DNA from: DATBFG01 sp036558645
Lineage (GTDB): Bacteria > Acidobacteriota > Terriglobia > Terriglobales > Acidobacteriaceae
Length of the DNA stretch: 64,000 nt
Reading direction: 5' to 3'
Assembly (NCBI GenBank): GCA_036558645.1
Contig: DATBFG010000065.1
Coordinates: 25,522 to 89,521, forward strand
Shown: positions 8,772 through 17,224 of the stretch, piece by piece
Numbering within the stretch: the stretch's first letter is position 1
How the letters are laid out: every line of letters starts with the position of its first letter
Made by a program: the position numbers and the translations under genes
The notes under the pieces: model-generated
Told to the model about the DNA's origin: nothing
The model's input: only the letters and a program-made list of their open reading frames with translations
Database searches by the model: none

Positions 8772-8804
8772 CGCTAGCCTCAGGGCAGACTTCTGAGGCT
8801 AGCG
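8772..8804. repeat. Perfect 12-bp inverted repeat upstream of ggt
   Basis: CGCTAGCCTCAG at 8772-8783 and CTGAGGCTAGCG at 8793-8804 are perfect complements around a 9-nt loop. It lies between the VOC gene stop (8854) and the ggt start (8707), both on the minus strand. No run of T follows on either strand, so it is not a standard terminator. It may be a leader structure, an operator or a factor-dependent terminator. Confidence 0.7.
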
Positions 8805-8853
8805 TAGCGGGTTGGAAAGAGTCAAATGAAGGCGGCAGTGCTAACCCTCGCGT

Positions 8854-9207
8854 CTAGGGCTTAGTGCGAATCGCCATTGGATGTTTCGGCTGATAAAGGC
8901 CGAGCATGCCTCCTCCGGGTAGCTTGATTTGCGTGACGATACCCCAGCGCGCCTCTTGCACCTCGGTACAGTCGATTCCTTTTTTCTTGAGCACAGCCAC
9001 TTCGGAGTTTAGGTCGTCACACATGAAATAGAGTTCGCGCAGGTCGTTGTCGTCTTCTGGATGCACTGTGACTTCGGCGGGAGGCAGGGCGAAGATCAGC
9101 CATCCGTGGCCAGCATCCACGGACGATAGCCCTAGAACGTCGCGTAGAAAAGCCCGATCTGCATCAGCATCTTTGCTGTAGAGAATGACGTGGGCGCCAA
9201 AGATCAT
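8854..9207 (-). CDS. VOC-family (glyoxalase-like) protein
   Basis: A 117-residue single-domain protein of the vicinal-oxygen-chelate superfamily. It has the usual alternating pattern: HVILYSKDADADRAFLRDVLGL at the start, a strand pair with a GHGWLIFALPPAEVTVHP segment, then LYFMCDDL, and a C-terminal GGGMLGLYQP. Members include dioxygenases, glyoxalase I and resistance proteins, and short ones are often uncharacterised. The substrate cannot be predicted. The gene is divergent from the glycosyltransferase at 9332. Confidence 0.8.
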   Translation of the reverse strand: MIFGAHVILYSKDADADRAFLRDVLGLSSVDAGHGWLIFALPPAEVTVHPEDDNDLRELYFMCDDLNSEVAVLKKKGIDCTEVQEARWGIVTQIKLPGGGMLGLYQPKHPMAIRTKP

Positions 9208-9331
9208 GAAAGCCTCCGCAGAAGAATGGTGCGACTACCACGTTAACGCCGAGCATTATGCAGAGCGAAACTACCCCGGTAATCGTTCTGAGCGCGAAAC
9301 AGTTTATCCTCTTTCCGCAGGCAGATCATCC

Positions 9332-10945
9332 ATGGCACAAGCAGAGGCGCAGATTGCACGCAACGAAACAAATAGCTGGATGGTCCGGGACCCCGGATTC
9401 GCCGCCTGTTTGATTCTCGCAGTTGCCTTTTTGCTTCGCCTTTGGATCGCTTACGGAACGTTCCTGAATCCCGACGAAGCTCTGCACTACCGTGTCGCTA
9501 ACAAGGCGTCTTTGGAACTCGCCTACGAGGCGAGTCTCACTACCGCTCATCCGCCACTACTGGTTCTGTTTCTATATTTCTGGCGAAAGCTGGGAGTTTC
9601 TGAACTCTGGCTGCGCTTTCCTTCAGTCCTGGCGGGCACACTGTTCTGCTGGATCTTTCATATGTGGCTCAGCCGGCGATTTGATCGGCAAACCGGATTC
9701 ATCGGGCTCATCTTCGCGTCGTTTCTTCCGCCATTAATCGCACTCTCAGCCGAAGTCCGCCAATATGCCTTTCTACTGCTTTTTATGAGCGCGGCCATGC
9801 ATCTGCTAGAGGTCGCTCTCGATGGGAATTCGGTTCCATGCATGTTGGTAAGCATGGCCTGCGTTTATCTCGCTATGCTCACGCACTACTCGGCTCTGCT
9901 GTTCACTGCAGCGCTGGGTATCTACGCGCTATGGCGGATTCTTGAGCGCTGGCCGAAAACAGGAGTCGTATTTGCTTGGGCCGCGGGCCAGGTTGGAGCA
10001 GTCGCGATCTTTGGGTTCCTGTATGCCACGCATATTTACCGATGGAAGGCCAATGGCGGCGCGACCGCCACAATCGAAGGATGGATGCGGAATTCTTTCT
10101 ATCATTCCGGACGGGACAACTTACTCTTGTTCGTTATCGCCCGGACATTCGGCGTCTTCCAATATGTCTTCGGACAGCTCGCGGTCGGAGATGTGGCTTG
10201 CCTGCTGTTCGTTGCGGGAATTTTGTTTCTCGTCCGGAAACAGCAGGCGCACGCAATAGCGGCGTTTCTTGCCTTACCATTTTTGCTAGCGTGCGCCACC
10301 GCTATTGCAGGCCTCTATCCATACGGCGGGACTCGCCATTCCTCATTCCTGGCTCCATTTGCGATTGCGGGAGTGAGCTTGATGCTGTCGTCCATGAGGA
10401 GTCGTTATCTGAGTGGCGCGACTCTCAGCCTTGTGATTGTGCTGTTGGCAACCACGTTCGGTAAGCCCCATCGTCCCTACATGCTTCGCGAGGATCAAAG
10501 CCGCGAGCGGATGGACGCTGCCATTAGTGCGATACACACTCAGACGCCAACGGGTGCGGTGATTTTTATGGACCCGCAGACCAGCCTGCAGTTGGGACAT
10601 TATTTGTGCGAGCAAAAACTGACTCCGCGCGATACATCGATTGCAGGCTTTGAGTCGTACCGCTGCGGCGGGTATCACGTAATCACGCCAAGCGGTAATG
10701 TGATGATCTTCGATCCACCAACGTTTTTGCAGCAGTGGAATCAGATGATTCGATCGTTCACATTGAGTAACGGCGAAAAGGTATGGGTGGTTCAAGCAGG
10801 ATGGGATGTCGCTCTCGCCCGAGACTTGTCAAAACTTACTGAGTTTCGCTATCTCGCGCCACAATGGTTTGGAAGAAACATCAGCATGTTCGACTTGACG
10901 GTAGGGCAGCCATTGCCGTCCGTCGCGGAAGGGCAGAATCAATGA
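9332..10945 (+). CDS. GT-C type membrane glycosyltransferase (family 39/83-like)
   Basis: A 537-residue integral membrane protein with around ten hydrophobic segments between residues about 20 and 395 and a hydrophilic C-terminal part of about 140 residues. The first periplasmic loop contains NPDEALHYR, like the catalytic (D/E)-containing motif of dolichyl-phosphate-mannose-type and ArnT-like transferases, followed by a HPPLLVLFLYFW stretch also typical of the group. Such enzymes move a sugar from a polyprenyl phosphate to a protein or lipid on the outer face of the inner membrane. The ATG at 9332 is chosen because an earlier in-frame start would overlap the divergent VOC gene. It converges on the GH5 gene with only 9 nt between. 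Confidence 0.8.
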   Translation: MAQAEAQIARNETNSWMVRDPGFAACLILAVAFLLRLWIAYGTFLNPDEALHYRVANKASLELAYEASLTTAHPPLLVLFLYFWRKLGVSELWLRFPSVLAGTLFCWIFHMWLSRRFDRQTGFIGLIFASFLPPLIALSAEVRQYAFLLLFMSAAMHLLEVALDGNSVPCMLVSMACVYLAMLTHYSALLFTAALGIYALWRILERWPKTGVVFAWAAGQVGAVAIFGFLYATHIYRWKANGGATATIEGWMRNSFYHSGRDNLLLFVIARTFGVFQYVFGQLAVGDVACLLFVAGILFLVRKQQAHAIAAFLALPFLLACATAIAGLYPYGGTRHSSFLAPFAIAGVSLMLSSMRSRYLSGATLSLVIVLLATTFGKPHRPYMLREDQSRERMDAAISAIHTQTPTGAVIFMDPQTSLQLGHYLCEQKLTPRDTSIAGFESYRCGGYHVITPSGNVMIFDPPTFLQQWNQMIRSFTLSNGEKVWVVQAGWDVALARDLSKLTEFRYLAPQWFGRNISMFDLTVGQPLPSVAEGQNQ

Positions 10946-10954
10946 TGTGAAAAG

Positions 10955-12082
10955 TCATGGTAGTTTCAAGCCGAGCGCTTGCACCGTGACTACATCCGGT
11001 ACGGCCTTCCCGTTCTCCTTAGTTACCACACCAAAGCCGCCACTGTAATCCCACATTGTCCAGCCCATGCCGTGCTGTTCGAGCGATGCCCGGACGTCGT
11101 GAAGCCATGCCGACCGGTCTCTGGCGTCCACGGTTTTTCGATAGACTCCAAACTCATTACACGTCACTGGCACTCCGCGGCGCTGGGCCCACGCCGCGAC
11201 TTGCGCGATCTCTGCATCGATTCGCGTCGCGTCCCAGTGTTCCGCGCCGTAGCGAATCACGTACAAGCGGTTGATCTCATCGGGTACATGCTCGGCAATC
11301 TTCTTTGCCGATTCGAGGTTCGAGGGATACGGAAGATTTCCGACCGAGTGCCAAAAGTTCACGCTCCAGGTTGCACCCTGATGGGTGAAGATATGCGGCT
11401 CATAAAAATGAAAGTTGTAAATCACGTTCAGATCGCGCAATGGCTCCATGAATAGCAGATCATCATTATCGGACCAGCGCGCCCCCGCGGCGATGATCGT
11501 ATGCTGCGGTGCTCCCTCGCGAATGGCAGCCGCAAGCTTGGTCTGGACACCAATCCAGCGATAGCGGTCGCGCATCTCCGGCTCATTCAACACCTCGAAA
11601 TACACCAACTCCGGGTCCAGATTCGAATAGTGCCGTGCCAATGCTCGCCAGAAATACGTCAGTTGCTCGACCGATTCCGTGTCGTCGCTTGCGAGCTTCG
11701 TTTTGAAATCTGCTTCAGGATGAAGATCGATGATGACCGCTAGCCGCTGCTCGAGAATCATCTTCACGGCGTCGTCGAGATAGCCCAGATATTCAGCGGG
11801 AATGTCTTCCGCGTGCCCACTCGTGAACATCGGCTGTGGATTGACGCTGAGGCGAACATGATCGAAGCCCATGGCTTTGATAAGCGCAATGTCTGACGCG
11901 GTGGTGTAAGTCTGAAAATGCTCTTTCGTGTATCCCTTGGAATCGAAGACTTGCGCGAACCAGCTGCTGAGATTGATGCCGCGGCGAAGATGGTTAAGTC
12001 GTTGTTGAGCGATGTTGGTTTGGGCCTGCGCGGGTCCCGCGAGGCACCCAAGAATTATCGCGAGTAGGAGGAGCGCTTGCAT
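10955..12082 (-). CDS. Secreted glycoside hydrolase family 5 (cellulase-like)
   Basis: A 375-residue exported protein with a signal peptide (residues 1-20, cleavage after AQA). The fold matches GH5: RGINLSSWF near 34-42, HVRLSVNP near 75-82, VIIDLHPE near 116-123, LNEPE with E167 as the acid/base, HFYEPH near 225-230, CNEF with E310 as the nucleophile, and WTMWDYSGGFG near 341-351. The family cleaves beta-glucans, mannans or related polymers; the substrate is not evident. The ATG shares its A with the TGA of the upstream molybdopterin subunit (TGATG at 12082), which settles the start and indicates translational coupling with an oxidoreductase. Confidence 0.88.
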   Translation of the reverse strand: MQALLLLAIILGCLAGPAQAQTNIAQQRLNHLRRGINLSSWFAQVFDSKGYTKEHFQTYTTASDIALIKAMGFDHVRLSVNPQPMFTSGHAEDIPAEYLGYLDDAVKMILEQRLAVIIDLHPEADFKTKLASDDTESVEQLTYFWRALARHYSNLDPELVYFEVLNEPEMRDRYRWIGVQTKLAAAIREGAPQHTIIAAGARWSDNDDLLFMEPLRDLNVIYNFHFYEPHIFTHQGATWSVNFWHSVGNLPYPSNLESAKKIAEHVPDEINRLYVIRYGAEHWDATRIDAEIAQVAAWAQRRGVPVTCNEFGVYRKTVDARDRSAWLHDVRASLEQHGMGWTMWDYSGGFGVVTKENGKAVPDVVTVQALGLKLP

Positions 12083-14193
12083 CAAGAGAGGATCGGCAGC
12101 GCCCGGATTCGCTTCTTCGTCGCTGCATAGATCGCATTGCACAATGCCGGAGCCAGCGGCGGTACTGGCGGCTCTCCCGCTCCGGTCGGCGATTCGGTGT
12201 TCTCGACGAAGTATGCTTCGACAATCGGTGCTTCGTTCATCCTAATGGGGGCGTAGTCGTCGAAATTTCCCTGCACGACGCGCCCCTTATCAATCGTAAT
12301 CTGCGCACGGAGAGCATTGGCCAGGGCGTAGTTCACGCCACCTTGAATCTGCTGCTCCAGGATTTTCGGATTGATGACCTGTCCACAATCGATCGCGCCC
12401 ACCACCTTGTGCACCCGCGGCTGGTCATTCTCCATAGAAATCTCGACCACCTCGGCCATGTAAGTGTTGAACGAGCAGAAGCAAGCGATGCCCTGGTAGC
12501 GCCTCGCCGCGAGGGGCTTACCCCAGTTCGCTTTATCCGCAGCCAGTTGCAACACTCCGCGAACGCGTGCCGGATGCCACCCATTGAGGTCATCGTCCTG
12601 CGCCAACAAGTGCAGACGCAAGGCCAGCGGATCTTTTCCACCCGCGGCTGCGAGTTCGTCGATGAAACTTTCGCTAGCAAAACCAGCCTGCAGTGCGTTG
12701 ACCGAGCGCATCCAGCCCAGTGGGATTGGGGTTTCGGTCATCACATAATCGACCAACGCGTGCGGGAATCCATACACAAACGACGCTTCATCTTTAACTT
12801 CAGTATCCAGGCCGTTGTCTGAGGGAAAACCTTTCTGGATGTTGATCGACGGCATGACAATGCGATGCGAGAAGGCAATCGGCCAGCCTTGACCATCGAG
12901 CACGGCGCTCAATTTGTGAAAGCTCGCCGGACGGTAAGTTGAGTTCCGCATGTCATCTTCGCGCGTCCACAACACCTGTACCGGACCATTGATCGCCTTC
13001 GACACCAGGGCAGCTTCTACTCCGTAATCGTGTTCGAGCCGCCGCCCGAATCCGCCGCCAATCAAAGTAATGTTGACCTTTACTTGATCCGAGTCGAATC
13101 CCAGCGCAGATGCCACTGAGTCCCGGACGTCCTGCGGAACCTGCGTCGGGGCCCAGAGTTCACACTTTGACCCTTGGAAATGTGCCGTGCAGTTGCCGGG
13201 TTCCATCGCCGCGTGCGCCATGAAAGGCAGTTGATACTCCGCAGAAATGTGTCGTCCTCCGGCTTTCGAAACATCTCCGGCTGAGTACAAAGTAAAGGCT
13301 TTGCCAGCGGAGGCCCCCTGTTTGAGGGACTCGTAGATTCCTGCCGAATTCAGATCCTTGTTCGGACCTTCGTCCCAAGTGACGTTAAGAACGCGGCGTC
13401 CTTCCATCGCTCTCCATACTGTGTCCGCTACCACGGCCACACCAGAGTCACCGATCTTACCGACGAACGTGACACCCGGAACCTTCTTCGACTCGCGATC
13501 ATCAAAACCCGTGACCTTGCCACCGAAAACCGGACAACGCGCAATCACCGCATGCTTCATATTCGGAAGCTGGAAGTCGATCCCGTAAATGGCGGTCCCA
13601 TCTACCTTCGAAGGCGTGTCCAGCCGCGGCAGAGGCTTGCCTACGATCTTGTAGTCTTTGGCCGTTTTCAACGGAGGGTCACTGGGGATGGGCAATGTAG
13701 AAGCGCGCCTCACCAATTGCCCATACGTCAGGCGACGATTTGAGTCTCTATGAACGACTGCGCTGTTCTCGGCCGTGCATCCTCCGCGTGCCACGCCCCA
13801 CTCGAGAGCCGCGGCTGTGATCAGCATCTCGCGTGCTGCAGCGCCGGCCTTGCGCATCGGATCCCAGGTAGTCCGTACGCTCGCGCTGCCGCCCGTGCTC
13901 TGATCGCCGTACAACGTACTCGCGCCGGCCTGCTCGATTGTGATCTGCTTCCAATCGGCCTCAAGCTCCTCCGCAAGGATCATCGGCAGCGAGGTTCGCA
14001 CACCCTGTCCAATCTCGGAGCGTGCTACCGTCACGGTGATTTTTCCGTCAGGTGTGATATTCAGATACGCGTTCGGGGAAAAACCATTCTTGCCGTTGGA
14101 GGAAGATCCGTGCGGTAGGTAGAAGCCAATCACTAATCCGGCCCCGGCTGCGACGCCGGCGCCGATGAACTCTCGCCGCGATAGTGGACTCAT
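12082..14193 (-). CDS. Molybdopterin-binding large subunit of an aldehyde/isoquinoline-oxidoreductase-type enzyme
   Basis: A 703-residue xanthine-dehydrogenase-family large subunit that carries a Tat export signal (SRREFIG near residues 5-11, then a hydrophobic stretch), so the folded holoenzyme is probably periplasmic. Features include GQGVRTSLPMILAEELEAD near the N-terminus, GGGFGRRLEHDYG mid-protein, and a GAGEPPVPPLAPA stretch near the end with E674 as the expected catalytic glutamate. This layout resembles IorB, the large subunit of isoquinoline 1-oxidoreductase, and related membrane-side aldehyde oxidases. Its ATG overlaps the stop of the 2Fe-2S subunit (ATGA at 14190-14193). No FAD subunit is present, which fits the IorAB type. 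The substrate is unknown. Confidence 0.9.
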   Translation of the reverse strand: MSPLSRREFIGAGVAAGAGLVIGFYLPHGSSSNGKNGFSPNAYLNITPDGKITVTVARSEIGQGVRTSLPMILAEELEADWKQITIEQAGASTLYGDQSTGGSASVRTTWDPMRKAGAAAREMLITAAALEWGVARGGCTAENSAVVHRDSNRRLTYGQLVRRASTLPIPSDPPLKTAKDYKIVGKPLPRLDTPSKVDGTAIYGIDFQLPNMKHAVIARCPVFGGKVTGFDDRESKKVPGVTFVGKIGDSGVAVVADTVWRAMEGRRVLNVTWDEGPNKDLNSAGIYESLKQGASAGKAFTLYSAGDVSKAGGRHISAEYQLPFMAHAAMEPGNCTAHFQGSKCELWAPTQVPQDVRDSVASALGFDSDQVKVNITLIGGGFGRRLEHDYGVEAALVSKAINGPVQVLWTREDDMRNSTYRPASFHKLSAVLDGQGWPIAFSHRIVMPSINIQKGFPSDNGLDTEVKDEASFVYGFPHALVDYVMTETPIPLGWMRSVNALQAGFASESFIDELAAAGGKDPLALRLHLLAQDDDLNGWHPARVRGVLQLAADKANWGKPLAARRYQGIACFCSFNTYMAEVVEISMENDQPRVHKVVGAIDCGQVINPKILEQQIQGGVNYALANALRAQITIDKGRVVQGNFDDYAPIRMNEAPIVEAYFVENTESPTGAGEPPVPPLAPALCNAIYAATKKRIRALPILS

Positions 14194-14651
14194 CGGCCAC
14201 CTCCTGCGGCCCGATGGATCGCCTTGCGAATGCGGTCATAGGTTCCACAACGGCAGAGATTGCCCGACATCGCAGAGGTAATCTGTTCGTCGTTTGGCTG
14301 AGGGGTCTTCGCCAGCAATGCCGCGGCCGCCATGATCTGTCCTGTCTGGCAATAGCCGCATTGCGGGACATCTTCGGCGATCCAGGCTTGCTGGAGCGCG
14401 TGTTGTCCGTTGGTAGACAAGCCCTCGATGGTCGTGATGTTTTTACCGGCGACCTGCGATACCGGAGCAGAACAGGAACGCAGCGCGTCGCCTTCCACAT
14501 GCACCGTGCATGCGCCACACAATCCTGCTCCGCAACCGAACTTTGTCCCGGTCAACTGCAGCGTATCGCGCAGAACCCAGAGCAGGGGTGTCTCCGGCGC
14601 AACACTAACTTTGCGTTCACTTCCGTTTACCCGAAACGAAAAGTCTGCCAT
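14190..14651 (-). CDS. 2Fe-2S small subunit of the molybdenum hydroxylase
   Basis: A 153-residue electron-transfer subunit with two 2Fe-2S clusters. The plant-ferredoxin-type set is C40, C45, C48 and C60. The second set in the helical domain is C98, C101, C133 and C135 (CGYC and CRC pairs). It passes electrons from the molybdenum centre of the large subunit encoded next to it. The start at 14651 follows from the family N-terminus (FSFRVNG) and leaves a 102-nt gap to the divergent aldo/keto reductase. The stop codon overlaps the start of the large subunit, giving stoichiometric coupling. It has no export signal and would be co-transported with its Tat-dependent partner. Confidence 0.93.
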   Translation of the reverse strand: MADFSFRVNGSERKVSVAPETPLLWVLRDTLQLTGTKFGCGAGLCGACTVHVEGDALRSCSAPVSQVAGKNITTIEGLSTNGQHALQQAWIAEDVPQCGYCQTGQIMAAAALLAKTPQPNDEQITSAMSGNLCRCGTYDRIRKAIHRAAGGGR

Positions 14652-14753
14652 GGTGGCCTCAATTTTGCTTAGAGCCACACATGGTAGCGGAAACGCGGTA
14701 AAAGGGAAATGCGCTCTCGCGTAAATTCTCCGCCCCGCTGATACACTCACGGG

Positions 14754-15881
14754 ATGCTGCAAGGCTACGCCACCGCCGAAGGCACCGCCCGCTATCGCGA
14801 TCGTTTTCCTAAACTCCGAGATGCTCTTCATCTTCGCCAGGCACGACATGCTTTCGGTGTCGCCGACTTGTGGCTGCCCTCAATTGGGTTGGGAACCTAC
14901 CTGGGAGAACCCGACGATTCGGCCGATACCAATTACATACAAGCCATCGTCGCCGCGCTGGGTTCGGGAATCAACATGCTCGACACCGCCATCAATTACC
15001 GCCATCAGCGCTCGGAGCGCAACATCGGGGCTGCGCTGAAACAGGGGATCGCAGACAAATCAATTCAGCGAGATGAAGTCTTTATTTCGACAAAAGCCGG
15101 ATATCTCTCGTTCGATTCCAACCTGCCGGCTGACCCTCGTGCATATTTCATGCACGAATACGTGGAACCGGGCATTCTTGATCCGCGGCAGATCACAGGA
15201 GGAATGCACTGCATCGCTCCGGCGTTCCTTGAAAACCAGATCCAGCGCTCGCGTCGAAACCTGGGGCTTGAGACCATCGATCTCTTTTATCTCCACAACC
15301 CGGAGTCTCAGTTGTCGGATGTGGATCGCGATGCGTTTCGGCGACGCGCCACCGATGCCTTTGTTCTTCTTGAGAGTTTGGTCGCCAAAGCCTGGATTCG
15401 TTTTTATGGGATGGCCACCTGGAATGGTTTTCGTACGGCCGAGTCTTCGCGAGAATATCTCAGCCTACGCGATATGGTTGAACTGGCGAAGACGGTCGGA
15501 GGAACAGATCACCATTTCCGGTTTGTGCAGTTGCCGTTCAGTCTCGCCATGCCGGAAGCCTATACGGTCAGCAATCAGCCGACGGCGGATGGAAAGAAAT
15601 CTTTACTCGAGGCCGCATCCGATTTGGGGATCGCGGCAGTGGGTAGCGCTACCCTATCCCAGGGGAGGCTCACCTACGGACTGTCAGATGTGATACGACG
15701 AGGCCTCGCGACCGCGAGCGATGCGGAGAGCGCCATTCAGTTTTCCCGATCCGCACCGGGGATGACGACGTCCCTGATCGGGATGGGGCACGCCGAACAT
15801 GTGACGGAAAACATCCGGGTAGGAATACGGAAGCCGGCAGACGACGAAGCTTGGCAACGACTCTTTCGGCGAGCTAGCTAA
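14754..15881 (+). CDS. Aldo/keto reductase
   Basis: A 375-residue NADPH-dependent oxidoreductase of the TIM-barrel aldo/keto reductase superfamily. The catalytic tetrad is recognisable: Asp and Tyr in LDTAINYR (about residues 76-83), Lys in STKAGY (about 112-117) and His in LHNPE (about 180-184). The C-terminal part has a GSATLSQGRLT stretch, the usual cofactor-binding region. Residues 1-40 form an N-terminal extension and several insertions make it longer than typical AKRs of about 320 residues. The substrate is unknown. It is divergent from the molybdenum hydroxylase operon and could share control with it, but nothing in the sequence proves this. Confidence 0.85.
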   Translation: MLQGYATAEGTARYRDRFPKLRDALHLRQARHAFGVADLWLPSIGLGTYLGEPDDSADTNYIQAIVAALGSGINMLDTAINYRHQRSERNIGAALKQGIADKSIQRDEVFISTKAGYLSFDSNLPADPRAYFMHEYVEPGILDPRQITGGMHCIAPAFLENQIQRSRRNLGLETIDLFYLHNPESQLSDVDRDAFRRRATDAFVLLESLVAKAWIRFYGMATWNGFRTAESSREYLSLRDMVELAKTVGGTDHHFRFVQLPFSLAMPEAYTVSNQPTADGKKSLLEAASDLGIAAVGSATLSQGRLTYGLSDVIRRGLATASDAESAIQFSRSAPGMTTSLIGMGHAEHVTENIRVGIRKPADDEAWQRLFRRAS

Positions 15882-15892
15882 GTTTTCAGGTC

Positions 15893-16618
15893 TTACTTGA
15901 AGTCTTGCAGCTTGCCGGATGCCATCTGCGCAGCTTGTGTATTGGGATTTTCCTTCTGCACCTGCTGATAGATGAGCTTTGCCTGATCCAGTTGGTTATC
16001 GTTCTGATAGGTTGCCGCGAGTTCCATTTGGGTGGTCACCTTTCCCAGAGCCGGGACAGGTTTTTCCATCAGCTTTTTGTAGATGTCGATAGCCTCGCGG
16101 TTGCGGTTGGTATTGCGATACACGGAAGCCAGCGCGAACTTCGAAAGCGCGGCGAGATCGTCATTGCTCGATGAGCCGACGGCCCGGAGTTCCCGTTCCG
16201 CGGCTGCATTGTCTCCCAGGTCAGCCGAAGTCAAACCCAGAAAGTAGCGAGCAAGATCGGCCGAATGAGTATGGGGATACTTGTCGATAATTTGCTGAAG
16301 CTGCTTATGGGCCTCAGTTGCGCGCTCTTTCGCGGAGCTAAAGCTGGGAAACCCCGGTTCAGCCGGAACGCCTTCAGGACGCACATTCGTGTTCATGGTG
16401 CGGACAGCCTTCCCGAGTTCAACGCTAGCCTTCTCGTCCTGCTGACCCAGGTAGTACCAGCCGCCTCCCAAGACGGCCACAACTAATACCAACACGATGG
16501 CAGCAACGATCAGCTTCGAGCGGTGCTCCACGGTCCAGTCGACGGTTTTTTCAGCCGCCGTTATGGTGACCTGGCTGAAGCGGTCCTGTTTTAACTGATG
16601 ACGGGTTTCTGCGCGCAC
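15893..16618 (-). CDS. Membrane-anchored TPR protein (YfgM-like)
   Basis: A 241-residue protein with a cytoplasmic head of about 33 residues, one membrane segment (about residues 34-57, VLVLVVAVLGGGWYYL) and a periplasmic region of tetratricopeptide-like helices (about 95-235). Visible repeat motifs include DLARYFLGLTSADLGDNAAA and FALASVYRNTNRNREAIDIY. The architecture matches the YfgM/tetratricopeptide family that associates with the Sec translocon and periplasmic chaperones. That role is taken from the family, not shown here. It converges on the aldo/keto reductase with an 11-nt gap. Confidence 0.72.
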   Translation of the reverse strand: MRAETRHQLKQDRFSQVTITAAEKTVDWTVEHRSKLIVAAIVLVLVVAVLGGGWYYLGQQDEKASVELGKAVRTMNTNVRPEGVPAEPGFPSFSSAKERATEAHKQLQQIIDKYPHTHSADLARYFLGLTSADLGDNAAAERELRAVGSSSNDDLAALSKFALASVYRNTNRNREAIDIYKKLMEKPVPALGKVTTQMELAATYQNDNQLDQAKLIYQQVQKENPNTQAAQMASGKLQDFK

Positions 16619-16707
16619 GAACTTCCCTTCTGATGGAGTTTAAGGTGGGCTGACAATCCATCAGTTTAGCAGGCTAAAATCGAGAGCGTCAAAAGCACAA
16701 AACAAAT

Positions 16708-16730
16708 AGCCGCCAACAGAAAGGGCGGCT
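16708..16730 (-). terminator. Rho-independent terminator after the DksA-type gene
   Basis: On the minus strand AGCCGCC and GGCGGCT (plus-strand 16724-16730 and 16708-16714) form a 7-bp stem around a 9-nt loop, followed by a T-rich run (about 16690-16707). It lies about 25 nt after the stop at 16756. Confidence 0.82.
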
Positions 16731-16755
16731 TGGCATGAGCTTACTGTACTGCAAG

Positions 16756-17124
16756 CTACTTCTGGGTTTCTTCCAGGATTCCCTGTTCCAGCTTCTCCTG
16801 GCACTCGATGCAGTGACGCGTCCAGGGCACCGCTTCGAGTCGCTTAGGGTTGATCTCCCTGCCGCAGGAAATGCATTCTCCGAAACTACCCTCTCGGATA
16901 CGGTCCAGCGCACCCTCGACCATCGCCAGAAGCTGGCGGTCGTTGTTGCTCTGGTGAAACAAAAATTCCTTATTGTATGAACTTGCCGCACGGTCAGCGA
17001 TGTCTTGAGTAGCCTCATCGTCAGCAGCCCGGCCATCCTGCTCGGTCCGGCTGACCATGCGCCGCAACTCCATCTGTCGCGTCTCAAGCCGCTTTTTAAA
17101 TGAATCCAGCTTCTTTTTGTCCAT
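16756..17124 (-). CDS. DksA/TraR-type zinc-finger protein
   Basis: A 122-residue DksA/TraR family protein. The N-terminal two thirds form the predicted coiled-coil hairpin, with acidic residues at its tip region (TEQDGRAADDEATQD, about 27-41). The C-terminal zinc finger has C84, C87, C105 and C108. In well-studied bacteria DksA binds the RNA polymerase secondary channel and works with ppGpp. The Asp pair expected at the coiled-coil tip (DxxDxA) is only loosely matched, so a close functional match is not certain. The ATG at 17124 is preferred over a longer upstream frame because a good promoter (TTGACG, 18 nt, TATGAT) lies inside that longer frame. Confidence 0.83.
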   Translation of the reverse strand: MDKKKLDSFKKRLETRQMELRRMVSRTEQDGRAADDEATQDIADRAASSYNKEFLFHQSNNDRQLLAMVEGALDRIREGSFGECISCGREINPKRLEAVPWTRHCIECQEKLEQGILEETQK

Positions 17125-17137
17125 GGATAATAATTTT

Positions 17138-17153
17138 GCGGCCCGCAGGCCGC
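17138..17153 (-). repeat. GC-rich hairpin in the DksA-type gene leader
   Basis: GCGGCC (17138-17143) and GGCCGC (17148-17153) form a perfect 6-bp stem with a 4-nt loop, 14 nt before the start codon. No Shine-Dalgarno sequence is visible between the stem and the ATG. It might affect ribosome access. Confidence 0.5.
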
Positions 17154-17193
17154 TCTTTCCTTCGCGAATTGTCCTATGAATTAGGTCACGCAA

Positions 17194-17223
17194 ATCATAT
17201 GCGCTCAAAATGAGATGCGTCAA
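17194..17223 (-). promoter_or_regulatory. Predicted sigma-70-type promoter for the DksA-type gene
   Basis: On the minus strand TTGACG (17223-17218), 18 nt, TATGAT (17199-17194). The predicted start of transcription, near 17187, leaves a leader of about 60 nt. Confidence 0.65.
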
Positions 17224-17224
17224 C

